Positions 26,765-34,952 of a stretch of 64,000 nt of DNA are shown here, piece after piece; within the stretch, counting starts at the first letter, position 1; each line of letters opens with the position of its first letter. The notes beneath the pieces were generated by a model. It was given only the letters and a program-made list of their open reading frames with translations, searched no databases and was not told the DNA's origin. This stretch comes from Kitasatospora sp. NBC_01287 (GTDB lineage: Bacteria; Actinomycetota; Actinomycetes; Streptomycetales; Streptomycetaceae). The position numbers were made by a program, and so were the translations under genes. The stretch lies in the NCBI RefSeq assembly GCF_026340565.1, contig NZ_JAPEPB010000002.1, positions 186,001 to 250,000 on the forward strand. The letters run 5' to 3'.

Positions 26765-27244
26765 TCAGGCGGAGGCCGCGGCGAGGAGCCAGTTCCTCGG
26801 GCAGTCGATCGGGGAGTTGAAGAAGGTGAAGGCCGCGATGTGAAGATCGTCGAGGGTGATGGATCCGTCGCGGTCGCGGTCGAGCCATGCGAACTCGTCC
26901 GCGGCGGGGGTGTTGCGAGCCTTCAGGTACTGCTCGAACTCGGCCTTGCTGACCGTGCCAGTCCTGTCAGCGTCCATGAGCGTGAAGGCCCCGGCCGTGA
27001 ATTTGCGGAGGTACTCGGGGAGCGTGTCCGGGCTCCGCCCGACCATCGCCCTCTCCACGTGGTTGAGCATCTCCTCCCTGGACACCTTGCCGTCCTTGTT
27101 CGCGTCGGCGGCCTCGATGATCCCCGTGATCAACACGCTCCGCCCCGCGGCAGCGCCCGTCAGGTCACTGGCGTTGATGTAGCCACTTCTGTCGACGTCG
27201 AGCCGGTCGAACAGTTCGAGGGTCCTAACCTTGTAATCGCTCAT
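26765..27244 (-). CDS. EF-hand calcium-binding protein (calerythrin-like)
   Basis: 159 residues with four EF-hand loops: DVDRSGYINASD (16-27), DANKDGKVSREE (47-58), DADRTGTVSKAE (near 92) and DRDRDGSITLDD (near 122). All four keep the D/N-x-D-x-G arrangement, so all may bind calcium. No signal peptide; cytosolic calcium buffer or sensor by analogy with actinobacterial calerythrin. The ATG at 27244 has a weak ribosome site. Cargo of the outer element. Confidence 0.85.
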   Translation of the reverse strand: MSDYKVRTLELFDRLDVDRSGYINASDLTGAAAGRSVLITGIIEAADANKDGKVSREEMLNHVERAMVGRSPDTLPEYLRKFTAGAFTLMDADRTGTVSKAEFEQYLKARNTPAADEFAWLDRDRDGSITLDDLHIAAFTFFNSPIDCPRNWLLAAASA

Positions 27245-27902
27245 GGTCGTCAGCCTTCTGTGCAGACAGTGCGGTCGCTTTCGCCGGGGAATCTATGCCC
27301 GTGACCGTCGACGAGCCCGCACTTCTTGTCATGTTCACCCGATCGGGTGAACGGTGCGCGCGCTGCACGGGCCGGGACGCGGTGGACGAAGACGCCGAGC
27401 CCGGTGACCGGTAGCCCTGGCCCGCCGAGGAGGCAGTACCCCTTCTCCGCGTTGAACCACTTCGATGTGGCGCGCCGCGAGGAGTTCGTCCAGCTCCAAG
27501 ACCACAACGATGCTCATCGCCTCAGGGCGCGACCGCTGGTAGGTGGGCGCACCCCGGAATCCTGGCGGTCAGTGAAGGCCGGGGCGGCGGTCAGCAAGGG
27601 CTACCGCGAGCGCGACGTCCAGCAGGCCCTTGCCCGGGTCATGGACCCGTGGTGGGCCGGTCTGCGGTAGGGCTCGCCGGTGGCCAGGAGCAGGCCCACG
27701 TCGTAGCGGTTCGCAGGGCGACGGTTCTTCGAGCCGGGTGGGCGGCTCGGAGGCTCCTGTGTGTTGTGGGACGGGCGTTCAGCGAGGCTGCACGAAGTCT
27801 TCGCAGGCGCCGCCCCGGCAGCGGGCCATAAAGGCTCTTGACGAGGCGTCAGGCCGATCCACGCCCGCTCGGAAGTTCTTCGTGCGGGGCCGCGGCGAGG
27901 CC
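27245..27902. other. Gap without a supported gene
   Basis: About 660 bases between the EF-hand gene and the recombinase operon. Several open frames exist on both strands (for example plus 27326-27670) but none has a ribosome site together with natural-looking composition. A short piece near 27530-27670 (PESWRSVKAGAAVSKGYRER) reads best and may be a remnant. No terminator-like hairpin was found for the operon. Confidence 0.3.
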
Positions 27903-28307
27903 TCAACGGTGGGGCGGGCGCATGGGGACCAGGTTGGTGGGCGACGTGCTGTGTGCGTTGCGGGCCTCCTCGGTGAGGGCGGCGCTGGCAAGGGTGAGGT
28001 GGGTGACCAGGGCCCGGAGGTCCCGGATGTCCTTGTTCTGTTCCGTGATCGTCTTCTTCAGCTCAGTGACGGTTTTACGCAGGCGCTTCTCGGTCTCAGG
28101 TGTCTGGTGGCGTTCGTTGCGGACGCGTTCGTAGAACTCGTTCTTCAGGTCGGCGTGGCGCTTCAGCCGTGCCATGCGGTTGACGTCGGCCTCGACGGCG
28201 AGGGACACGACGGTCAGTGCGCCATCGGACCGGATGGGCCTCTCATCCAGCAGTCGGTCGATGGCGGCGCGGATGCGGTTCCGCTCGTCGCCGGACTGGC
28301 TGGTCAC
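27903..28307 (-). CDS. Recombinase-associated coiled-coil protein (DUF6262/TnpC-like), outer element
   Basis: 134 residues. The N-terminal part (ERNRIRAAIDRLLDERP; ADVNRMARLKRHADLKNEFY) resembles a small DNA-binding helical domain. Residues 70-115 are a coiled coil (EKRLRKTVTELKKTITEQ). It is the last gene of the recombinase operon; the GTG start overlaps the upstream stop as GTGA. It plays the place of the small third protein (TnpC) of Tn554-type elements. Paralogue at 35928 in the inner element. Confidence 0.7.
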   Translation of the reverse strand: MTSQSGDERNRIRAAIDRLLDERPIRSDGALTVVSLAVEADVNRMARLKRHADLKNEFYERVRNERHQTPETEKRLRKTVTELKKTITEQNKDIRDLRALVTHLTLASAALTEEARNAHSTSPTNLVPMRPPHR

Positions 28308-30439
28308 GTGTCACTCCCGGGGGTGAAGGCGTTGTGGTCGTGGGTGTCCGCGGCGGCGCGCAGCCGCTCGGCGGTGCGGTGCAGGCGGTCGCGCACGCCG
28401 GGCGGGGCGTGGGCGGCGACCTGGTCGATGCTGCGGGCTCGCTCCCGTAGGCCGTATGCGTGGGTGTCGGTGCGGACGGCGTTGCTGCAGCCCGGCACGC
28501 AGGCGTTGAGGGTGGGGGCGGTGTCGCGGGGGGTGCGCGCACACAGTGCCGTGTCGCGCCGGTAGACGCAGATCAGGTAGGCGTCGGGGTTGTCGTGGAG
28601 CACGGCGCCGTCGCGGGCCAGGAACCGGGCGGCGAATGTGGGTTTGACCAGGCGTCCCTCGAAGTGCGGGGTGTCGTGGGCGGCCAGAAGTGCCTGTCGG
28701 GCGGCCACCCCGGAGATCCTCTCGCCGGCGAGGATGCGGTCCCGCAGCCCGGCGGCCGTCTCGGCGGCACTCAGCGCGGTCTCGATGTCCAGGACGCTGT
28801 GCAGGCCGTTGCGTGAACGCGAGCCATATCCGTTAGCGGTGCGGGTGTCGAGCATCGTGCGTAGGTGGCCGTACTGGATGGCGAGAGCGACCAGGCCGCC
28901 GGGGCGGCGGGCGATGTGCCAGGCCAGGGTGCGGCGCAGGCGGGCCGGGGCCACCGCGCCGTGCGGATCGGCGGGGATGGCCTGGTCGGTCAGGCCGTGC
29001 GCGGCGGCGGTCAGGTTCGCCCACGCGGTGAAGTCCTCGATCCGCCGGCGCAGCGAGGTGGGTTTGAGGGAGCCGGTGTAGGAGCGGGATCCCGCGAAGT
29101 CGTGGGTGCGTGCGTCGAACAGCAGCGCGCCGTTGGGGACGATGCGTTCCAGGACGCGGATGGCTCGCACGACTGGGGTGATGGCCACCCAAGGCAGGTC
29201 GCGCTCGGCGCCGCCGGAGACGTGGTAGCCGTCCTGGTCGACGACGGTCTTGTAGTGCCGGCTGCGGATCAGGTGCCGGCCGGTGCGGCCGTCGGCGTCG
29301 GGCTGTGGATCGGGGCAGCATCCCGAGCGCATGCCCAGGGCCTCCTCGACGCGCATGCCGGTCAGGTACAGGCAGGTGAGCGCGGCGGCGGTGCCCAGGT
29401 GCCGCATCAGCGCGGCGGCCTGGTGGAAGTCCAGGTGCTCGCACCAGGGACGGCCCGCGATTCGGCCGGTCACCGCGGTGCCCAGCACGCACGGCCCCGG
29501 ACGCTCGGCGGCCAGGCGAGGCAGGTCGTAGCGGGCGGCGGCCCGGTGCACCTGCTGCACGCTCGCGCCGGTCGTGGCCGCTACGAACGAGGCGGCGAAG
29601 CGGGTGGCGCCGCAGTTGCGGGTCGCGGGCACCGGGGCTCCGTCGCGCACCAGCGCCAGCAGGTACCGCTCCAGAGCGGCCTTGCCCTGCGCGTTCGCGC
29701 GGCCAGCCGCGGCCGCGGCTGACAGGCGGCGGGCCTCGGCCCAGGCGTTGAGGATGTCCTCGGACAGGTCCTCGACCATCCGGATCGCCCAGACCAGCAA
29801 CGGCCCCATGACCTCGGCGGTGACCGGTTCGCGGCTGTTCTCCCCGCCTGATCCCGCGCCGCCGGCCGCGGGCAGGAAGTCATCGGCTCCCTCCGCGTCC
29901 CAGGGGGGCCGCGCGATCCCGCACGGGTGCGCGCTGAGCTGGTCGAACGCCCACAGGCTGGTCAGCTGGACCAGCAACGTCTCCACGCGGGCACGGGACC
30001 GGCCCGCGGCCAGCAGCGTGGCGCCGTACTCGCGCCACAGGTCCGCCGTGCAGTGGCCCAGGTCGGTGATGCCGCGCTCGCGAAGCCACCGGGCCAGCCT
30101 CATCCACAGGCGTGCGGTGGCCAGCATCCGCCCCGGGGAGACCCGGCCCCGCGCCGCCCGTGCCCGGTTGCGCAGGTGGGTTGGCCGCAGCTCGCCGTTG
30201 ATCATCGTCCAGGCGATCAGGCGCAGCTGGTCCTGGAACTCCTGCGGGCAGTTCTTCCAGTGCAGGCCCTCGATCGATTTGCTGGGGTTGTCAATGAGCG
30301 GACCCAGGCTCCAGCGGGGGTCGCGGTAGGCCGAGGCGGGGTGGGTGTTGCCGGCGGAGATCCAGCGGGCCAGGACGACCGGGCTGTCCGGGCGCGGCAT
30401 GGGCAACAGGTAGGGATCCACCTCCAGGGCTGTGGTCAC
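28304..30439 (-). CDS. Tyrosine recombinase, large third subunit, outer element
   Basis: 711 residues. The C-terminal catalytic domain has the first Arg in YLTGMRVEEALGMR (near 365), HxxR in LAWHIARRPGGL (near 515), GH in IQYGHLRT and a candidate nucleophile Tyr in ANGYGSRSRNG. A Cys-rich end (CVYRRD, NACVPGC) may bind zinc. Overlaps its neighbours by 4 bases on each side. Integrates or excises DNA by strand exchange through a covalent 3'-phosphotyrosine in the family. Close paralogue of the 743-residue protein at 36335. It is intact although the gene upstream is split. Confidence 0.8.
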   Translation of the reverse strand: MTTALEVDPYLLPMPRPDSPVVLARWISAGNTHPASAYRDPRWSLGPLIDNPSKSIEGLHWKNCPQEFQDQLRLIAWTMINGELRPTHLRNRARAARGRVSPGRMLATARLWMRLARWLRERGITDLGHCTADLWREYGATLLAAGRSRARVETLLVQLTSLWAFDQLSAHPCGIARPPWDAEGADDFLPAAGGAGSGGENSREPVTAEVMGPLLVWAIRMVEDLSEDILNAWAEARRLSAAAAAGRANAQGKAALERYLLALVRDGAPVPATRNCGATRFAASFVAATTGASVQQVHRAAARYDLPRLAAERPGPCVLGTAVTGRIAGRPWCEHLDFHQAAALMRHLGTAAALTCLYLTGMRVEEALGMRSGCCPDPQPDADGRTGRHLIRSRHYKTVVDQDGYHVSGGAERDLPWVAITPVVRAIRVLERIVPNGALLFDARTHDFAGSRSYTGSLKPTSLRRRIEDFTAWANLTAAAHGLTDQAIPADPHGAVAPARLRRTLAWHIARRPGGLVALAIQYGHLRTMLDTRTANGYGSRSRNGLHSVLDIETALSAAETAAGLRDRILAGERISGVAARQALLAAHDTPHFEGRLVKPTFAARFLARDGAVLHDNPDAYLICVYRRDTALCARTPRDTAPTLNACVPGCSNAVRTDTHAYGLRERARSIDQVAAHAPPGVRDRLHRTAERLRAAADTHDHNAFTPGSDT

Positions 30440-30679
30440 GGGTTCAGGTCGCCTTTCAGCAGGAGGTCGACCAAGACGCGGTCGGTGTCGTTGGCGCGTG
30501 CCGCGGCGGCCTGCCAGATCGCGGGGCCGACTTTGTCGCGCAGGTGTTCCAGGCGCTGCTGGTGCTGGTCCCAGGTGCTGTGCCAGACGTCATCGGGCAG
30601 GACGGAGCGCAGACTGCTCAACTGCTGGTGCAGGTGGGCCAGGCGGGCGTGGTGGCCCGGGTGGACGTGGGCGTTCTCG
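30436..30679 (-). pseudogene. 3' part of the outer element's second recombinase gene, cut by the inner element
   Basis: Encodes the last 80 residues, NENAHVHPGHHARLAHLHQQ to LLLKGDLNP, matching the C-terminus of the intact inner-element protein at 38563. The 5' part lies at 41908-43404. Joining 41908 to 30679 restores TGC ACC AAC GAG AAC (C-T-N-E-N). The lengths (1497 + 244 = 1741) leave one extra base, explained by the +1 frameshift near 42427. Confidence 0.85.
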
Positions 30680-30703
30680 TTCCCTGTCAAGTCAACGTGT
30701 TGA
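30680..30703 (+). repeat. Inner element, left terminal repeat
   Basis: TTCCCTGTCAAGTCAACGTGTTGA in two parts TTCCCTGTCAAG and TCAACGTGTTGA. The inverted partner is 41884-41907. Confidence 0.8.
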
Positions 30704-30762
30704 GATCTGAGGTGACCTTGGGGGACGGATTGGCTAGAAGTGCCCCGGGCGAAGATCACGCG

Positions 30763-30783
30763 TTGCTAGTCTCCGACTACAGA
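30763..30783 (+). promoter_or_regulatory. Conserved promoter-like block of yidB-like gene 2
   Basis: Identical 21-base block to 22645-22665, with TAGTCT as a possible -10 element, 37 bases before the ATG at 30820. Confidence 0.55.
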
Positions 30784-30819
30784 TCCGGCGTGGCCGGTCA
30801 GACTGACTAGGAGACATTT

Positions 30820-31317
30820 ATGTCGGAGCAGGCATCTAGGAATTCGATCGACGCGCTCTCCCCGAGCCGAGAAATCGACGGGATCTCCCTGAGCATGGTC
30901 ACCGAGGGCGCGCTGAAGGAGTCCACCAGGATGCTGCAGGAGATGCACAGGCTTGACCTCCCGGGGATTCGATCGGCCAACGTGCAGTCCTGGGTTGGGA
31001 CGGAGGCCAACGAGCCGCTCACGTCCTCCGAGGTCATCACGATCCTCGGCCAGGACACCCTTGCTGAGGTTGCCGAGAAGACCGGGGCCGACACCGGAGA
31101 ACTCGCGGACTATGTGGCCGAGCAGCTGCCGGTGCTGATCGACCAGATCTCCCCCGACGGGCAGATCACGAGCGACCCTGAGGTGTTCAACCAGGCGTTC
31201 ACCGAGTTCGAGAACAACGCCCCGTTCGCGGTGCCCACCGCCCGGATCGGGATGGCCGCGGTGCGACCCGCCGAGTTCATCATCCTGCAGTTCACGCAGG
31301 AAGTGGGCCAGGGCTAG
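30820..31317 (+). CDS. YidB-family (DUF937-like) protein, element-associated copy 2
   Basis: 165 residues, longer than copy 1 by an insertion near residues 15-30 and 45 (REIDGISLSMVTEGALKEST; MHRLDLPG). The YidB core (VQSWVGTEANEPLTS, LAEVAEKTGADTGELADYVA, PVLIDQISPDGQI) and the C-terminal 30 residues are nearly identical to copy 1. ATG at 30820 with AGGAGACATTT upstream. It lies 140 bases inside the element end, as copy 1 does. Function unknown; conserved placement argues for a role in the element or in host persistence. Confidence 0.78.
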   Translation: MSEQASRNSIDALSPSREIDGISLSMVTEGALKESTRMLQEMHRLDLPGIRSANVQSWVGTEANEPLTSSEVITILGQDTLAEVAEKTGADTGELADYVAEQLPVLIDQISPDGQITSDPEVFNQAFTEFENNAPFAVPTARIGMAAVRPAEFIILQFTQEVGQG

Positions 31318-31474
31318 AAGCCCTCAGCGTCTCGCTCCAGGTTCCCCTGAGTCGCCCGGATGGGATGTTGTTGGCAATCTCGCTGATCGGCTGTGTTGCC
31401 ATCCGCCGACTGGGCATGATCGTCCTGGTTCGGTCACTCAGGGCCGGGCCGTGGACACCAGCGAGGGGCAGCAC

Positions 31475-31687
31475 GTGTCGGACAAGAAGACGGGTCTGGT
31501 CAAGTGGTTCGACGCAGGGAAGGGCTTCGGCTTCATCTCGCCAGCTGACGGGAGCAAGGACGTGTTCGTCCACTTCTCAGCGATCCAAGGCAACGACTAC
31601 AAGACCCTGGAGGAGGGCCAGAAAGTCGAGTTCTCGGTCGAGCAGGGCCAGAAGGGACCGAGCGCCGTAAACGTCGTCGCCATCTGA
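31475..31687 (+). CDS. Cold-shock domain protein, CspA/CspE family, gammaproteobacterial-like
   Basis: 70 residues from the GTG at 31475 (GAGGGG 6 bases upstream). RNP1 KGFGFIS and RNP2 DVFVHFSAIQ are present. The C-terminal half (KTLEEGQKVEFSVEQGQKGP and SAVNVVAI) follows the CspA/CspE pattern of enteric and Vibrio-like bacteria rather than the usual Streptomyces SC1-type pattern (FRSLEENQ, GRPQAENV). Binds single-stranded RNA/DNA as a chaperone. Together with the CyaY-like gene in the same element it suggests transfer from outside the actinobacteria. I compared from memory of the family, not by search. Confidence 0.85.
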   Translation: MSDKKTGLVKWFDAGKGFGFISPADGSKDVFVHFSAIQGNDYKTLEEGQKVEFSVEQGQKGPSAVNVVAI

Positions 31688-31816
31688 GTTCCACTCGTCC
31701 AAGTCCAGCCGGGCGAAGGATCACGTCCGCGAGTCAGCACCGCTCTCACCCCCTGGCGCCGCGAGCCGCAGGTCGCGGAGTCCTCACTGGACCCGCAAGG
31801 AGCTCGGCATCGCGGC

Positions 31817-31863
31817 CTGACATGGTTGTCCCGGCAGCTTTGCAGCAGGGACAACCATGTCAG
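31817..31863. terminator. 16-bp perfect inverted repeat after the cold-shock gene
   Basis: CTGACATGGTTGTCCC (31817-31832) and GGGACAACCATGTCAG (31848-31863) are perfect reverse complements around a 15-base loop. Possibly a terminator for the cold-shock gene 130 bases upstream, or an end relic of a lost element. Confidence 0.5.
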
Positions 31864-32171
31864 CGGTCCGGTCGGGACCGCAGGGGGAGCTTGCGGCCGT
31901 GCGAGCGCCGGGGTAGGGCACCTTCGGGCTCTAGCTGTACTGACCACGGAGGTTGGTGACAGGGCTCACGGCTGGCAGATCTTGAAATGAGTGAGGGCCT
32001 TCTGGCCAGGTGTGGATTGCGACATCTACCCCAGCGCCAGAAAGGCCCTCATGCCACACCGTAACGCACCCCTGACTGAGAGCGTTGTGGTGAACCGTGC
32101 GGCGTTCGAGGTTTGCAGGTGGGGAGGGTGAGCGTTCGCACGCAGGTGCCCGTGACCGCTTGGGCGTGAAG

Positions 32172-32232
32172 CAACGGGCCCCTTGGTAGAGAGCTGGTTG
32201 TCGAGACCGCTTTCGCCCGAGGAGGCCCGTTG
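32172..32232 (+). promoter_or_regulatory. Hairpin sequestering transposase ribosome site and TTG start
   Basis: CAACGGGCCCCTTGG (32172-32186) pairs with CCGAGGAGGCCCGTTG (32217-32232): about 15 pairs, one wobble and one bulged A. The second arm contains the GAGGAGG ribosome site and the TTG start codon. Folding would block transposase translation. The identical hairpin is in the second copy. Confidence 0.6.
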
Positions 32233-33195
32233 CCCAACCAGTTCAGCACTCCCGGTGCCGGCGAGTCCACTGCGCTCACTCCGGGGTGTGACTGCTACGT
32301 GCACCTGTACGGGGCGATCGGGGAGGGGCACCGCGCGCCGCGCTACGACAGCGACATGACGGACGCCGAATGGGCGGTGATCCGCGGCGCGATGCCGATG
32401 CCCGCCTGGCTGGAGGGGAAGGGCGGACGCCCTGAGGCGCACTGCCACCGGGGGGTGATCGACGCGGTGCGCTATCTGGTCGACAATGGCGTCAAGTGGC
32501 GCAATCTGCCTGCGGACTACCCCTTCTGGCGGGCGGTGTACGACTTCTTCCGCCGCTGGCGCCGCCACGGCTACATCCGCGAGCTCTACCAGCGCTTGCG
32601 CCGCACCGAGCGCAAGAAGCAGGGCAAGGCGACGGAGCCGAGCGCGGGCATCATCGACTCTCAGTCCGTGGACGGCTCGGAGACCTGTCCGGCCACCTCA
32701 CGCGGCTTCGACGGCGGCAAGCTGCGCGACGGGCGCAAGCGCCACGTCCTGACCGACACCGGCGGACTGCTGCTGGAGGTCACCGTCACCGCGGCCAACG
32801 TGCACGACTCCAAGGCCGCCCCGGAGTTGCTCGAGGCATTCATGGCCGAGCCCGGACGGCTGCTCGAACTCGTGTGGACGGACTCCGCCTACCAGGGCCA
32901 GGAACTGGCCGACGCCTTCGCCGCGCACGGGGTGAGAGTGGAGGTGGTCAAGCGCACCGACGGAACCAAGGGGTTCAGGGTACTGGCGCGCAGGTGGGTG
33001 GTGGAGCGCACGCTCGGCTGGCTCTCGCGCTCGCGGCGCCTGAACCGCGACCACGAGCGCCGCGACGACCACCACGTGCAGATGGTGTGGTGGGCCGCCT
33101 CGATCACCCTCGGCCGGCGGATGGCCCGCCAGCGCCTGCACTGGCCCGAGTTCCGCCCGCACCGGCTCCCCGCGCCGGGCCCGGCGCGGGGATGA
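32230..33195 (+). CDS. IS5-family transposase, copy 1
   Basis: 321 residues from a TTG start at 32230 (GAGGAGG upstream); an ATG at 32356 beginning MTDAEWAVIRGAMPMP is the other option and is the usual start in the family. N-terminal DUF4096-like part (RGVIDAVRYLVDNGVKWRNL), then the DDE core: D in IIDSQSVDGSE (near 146), D in LVWTDSAYQG (near 217) and E in RWVVERTLGWLSRSRR (near 258) with the Y-x2-R-x3-E-like pattern. Catalyses cut-and-paste or copy transposition of the 1805-bp IS. The protein is identical in the copy at 57776. Confidence 0.88.
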   Translation: MPNQFSTPGAGESTALTPGCDCYVHLYGAIGEGHRAPRYDSDMTDAEWAVIRGAMPMPAWLEGKGGRPEAHCHRGVIDAVRYLVDNGVKWRNLPADYPFWRAVYDFFRRWRRHGYIRELYQRLRRTERKKQGKATEPSAGIIDSQSVDGSETCPATSRGFDGGKLRDGRKRHVLTDTGGLLLEVTVTAANVHDSKAAPELLEAFMAEPGRLLELVWTDSAYQGQELADAFAAHGVRVEVVKRTDGTKGFRVLARRWVVERTLGWLSRSRRLNRDHERRDDHHVQMVWWAASITLGRRMARQRLHWPEFRPHRLPAPGPARG

Positions 33196-33790
33196 ACAAC
33201 CCGCCCGGCACCCGCCCCAGCCAGCCCCTGGCCTGCAGCGCATAGGCCCGGTGACGGACCTTCTCGATCTCCTTCAGCCGCTCTGCGTCCCGCCCCAGCG
33301 CGACAGTCAACGCCTTGACCGCCACCGGGGCACCCGCACCCGCGACCACATCGAAGACCTGCCGATAGGCCCCGGCCAGCACCTCCACGCCCAGGCCCGG
33401 CTGCCACGCAGGCGGCCGCGGATCGTAACCCGTCCGCAGGACCGAAGGCACCGCGGGCACTGCCGGCTCCGGCACGCCGTCCCCCGCCTCGTGCGGCGGC
33501 TGCGGCGGCACTTGCGGTGCCGTCACCGGCGCCAGCGCGCGAGCGGTGGGCGTCACCGCAGTCAGCGGCTGCACCATCACGGCCTCGGCCTCCTCCGCCA
33601 GCGCACGCAGCACCTCCTCCCGGCCGATCCGCGCACACTCCAACCGCTCCTGATGGACAGCCACCTGCTCCTGGGCCTCGCGCAGCAGCTCCTGCCAGGC
33701 ATCCAACTCTTCCCGGGCCCGCGCCTCACGACGCTCCAGCAACGCAATCACCGACGGCACGAACGACACCTCCACCACCGACCCAACCAA
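33104..33790 (-). CDS. IS passenger protein of unknown function, copy 1
   Basis: 228 residues. Residues 8-70 are a Glu/Arg/Ala-rich coiled coil (LLERREARAREELDAWQELL). A Pro/Val/Ala linker follows. Residues 125-190 look like a folded helical domain (AGAYRQVFDVVAGAGAPVAV; ERLKEIEKVRHRAYALQARGWLGRV) with the feel of a helix-turn-helix (VAVKALTVALGRDAERLKEI). The 3' end overlaps the transposase gene by 92 bases in antisense. Present unchanged in both copies, so it is carried as part of the IS. Not a known transposase component to me; a regulator is the best guess. Confidence 0.6.
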   Translation of the reverse strand: MVGSVVEVSFVPSVIALLERREARAREELDAWQELLREAQEQVAVHQERLECARIGREEVLRALAEEAEAVMVQPLTAVTPTARALAPVTAPQVPPQPPHEAGDGVPEPAVPAVPSVLRTGYDPRPPAWQPGLGVEVLAGAYRQVFDVVAGAGAPVAVKALTVALGRDAERLKEIEKVRHRAYALQARGWLGRVPGGLFIPAPGPARGAGAGGTRASAGAGGPSAGRG

Positions 33791-34812
33791 CCGTCAGCTG
33801 GCTGCCCTGAAGAAGCCATCCACACACCACCGTGCTGAGGAAACCGCAGCTCATCGAGCTACAGAGCGGTTCACCACAACGCTCTGAGACCGGACGCCTG
33901 CGCCTGGCCCGATGCGTGGTCGAGGACGGCTGGCCGCTGCGCCGGGCCGCCGAACGCTTCCAGGTCTCGCCCACCACGGCCAAGCGCTGGGCGGACCGCT
34001 ACCGGGCCCTGGGCGAGGCCGGCATGGACGACCGGTCCAGCCGCCCGCACCACAGCCCGCGCCGCACCCCGACCCGCACCGAGCGCCGGATCATCAAGGT
34101 CCGCGTCCTGCGCCGCTGGGGACCGGCCCGCATCGCCTACCTGCTGGGGCTCAACCCCGCCACCGTCCACCGGGTCCTGACCCGCTACCGCCTCGCCCGC
34201 CTCACCCACCTCGACCGCGCCACCGGCCGCGCCATCCGCCGCTACGAACACGACGCACCAGGCGATTTGGTCCACGTCGACATCAAAAAGCTCGGCAACA
34301 TCCCCGACGGCGGCGGCCACCAGGTGCTCGGCCGCCAGGCCGGCCGCAAGACCCGCTCCGGCACCGGCTACAGCTACCTCCACAACGCCGTCGACGACCA
34401 CTCCCGCCTCGCCTACAGCGAGATCCTGACCGACGAGCGCAAGGAGACCGCCGCCGCGTTCTGGACCCGAGCCCAGGACTTCTTCGCCCAGGCCGGGATC
34501 ACCGTCCAGCGCGTGCTGACCGACAACGGCTCCTGCTACAAGTCCCACCCCTGGCGGGACGTCCTGGCCGCCGCCGGGATCACCCACAAACGAACCCGGC
34601 CCTACCGGCCACAGACCAACGGCAAGGTCGAACGCTTCAACCGCACCCTGCTCGACGAATGGGCCTACGCCAGGCCCTACCGCACCGAGCAGGAACGACG
34701 CGACGCCTACCCCGCCTGGCTCCACACCTACAATCACCACCGCGGACACACCGCGCTCAAGGGCCAATCACCCGCCAGCCGCGTCCCCAACCTCACGGGT
34801 CAGAACATCTAG

Positions 34813-34952
34813 CACGCTTCACGCATCAGCTCCTCGGCGTCCTCGAGATCGGGTTCCCGTTCATCTCGCTAGGGCATGATCGAGATCGGAATCCTCGACG
34901 GCTCACAGGGCCGAGTCGAGGCGCCGCGAACCGTACCTAAGACCCGGGAGAC
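34813..34952. other. Short gap between IS481 relic and cyaY-like gene
   Basis: 140 bases, no gene. Contains GGGCATGATCG (34873-34883), also found before the cold-shock gene at 31415, and GGGAG as ribosome site for the next gene. Confidence 0.3.

Larger units (their letters stand above)
32080..33884. mobile_element. 1805-bp IS5-type insertion sequence with passenger gene, copy 1
   Basis: Terminal inverted repeats GAGCGTTGTGGTGAACCG (32080-32097, and inverted at 33867-33884), flanked by a 3-base duplication TGA (32077-32079 and 33885-33887), which fits the TNA targets of the IS1031/IS427-like IS5 subgroups. Carries a transposase (plus strand) and a convergent passenger gene. A second copy of the same length, inverted, lies at 57087-58891. 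Confidence 0.9.
31936..34812 (+). mobile_element. IS481-family element, interrupted and lacking its right end
   Basis: The left end TGTACTGACCACGGAGGTTG at 31936 resembles IS481 terminal repeats. The transposase gene starts at 32051. The matching inverted right end is not seen after the stop at 34812, so that end is deleted or diverged. The element is split by the 1805-bp IS at 32080-33884. Confidence 0.65.
32051..34812 (+). pseudogene. IS481-family transposase gene split by an IS5-type element
   Basis: Segments 32051-32079 and 33888-34812 join to exactly 954 bases (317 codons plus stop) and read MPHRNAPLTETGRLRLARCV without a break, the usual start of Streptomyces IS481 transposases. The helix-turn-helix is near 25-45 (RRAAERFQVSPTTAKRW). 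The DDE catalytic core: D in DLVHVDIKKL (near 120), D in VLTDNGSCY (near 220) and E in NGKVERFNRTL (near 258). The insertion duplicated TGA at the junction. Confidence 0.85.
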
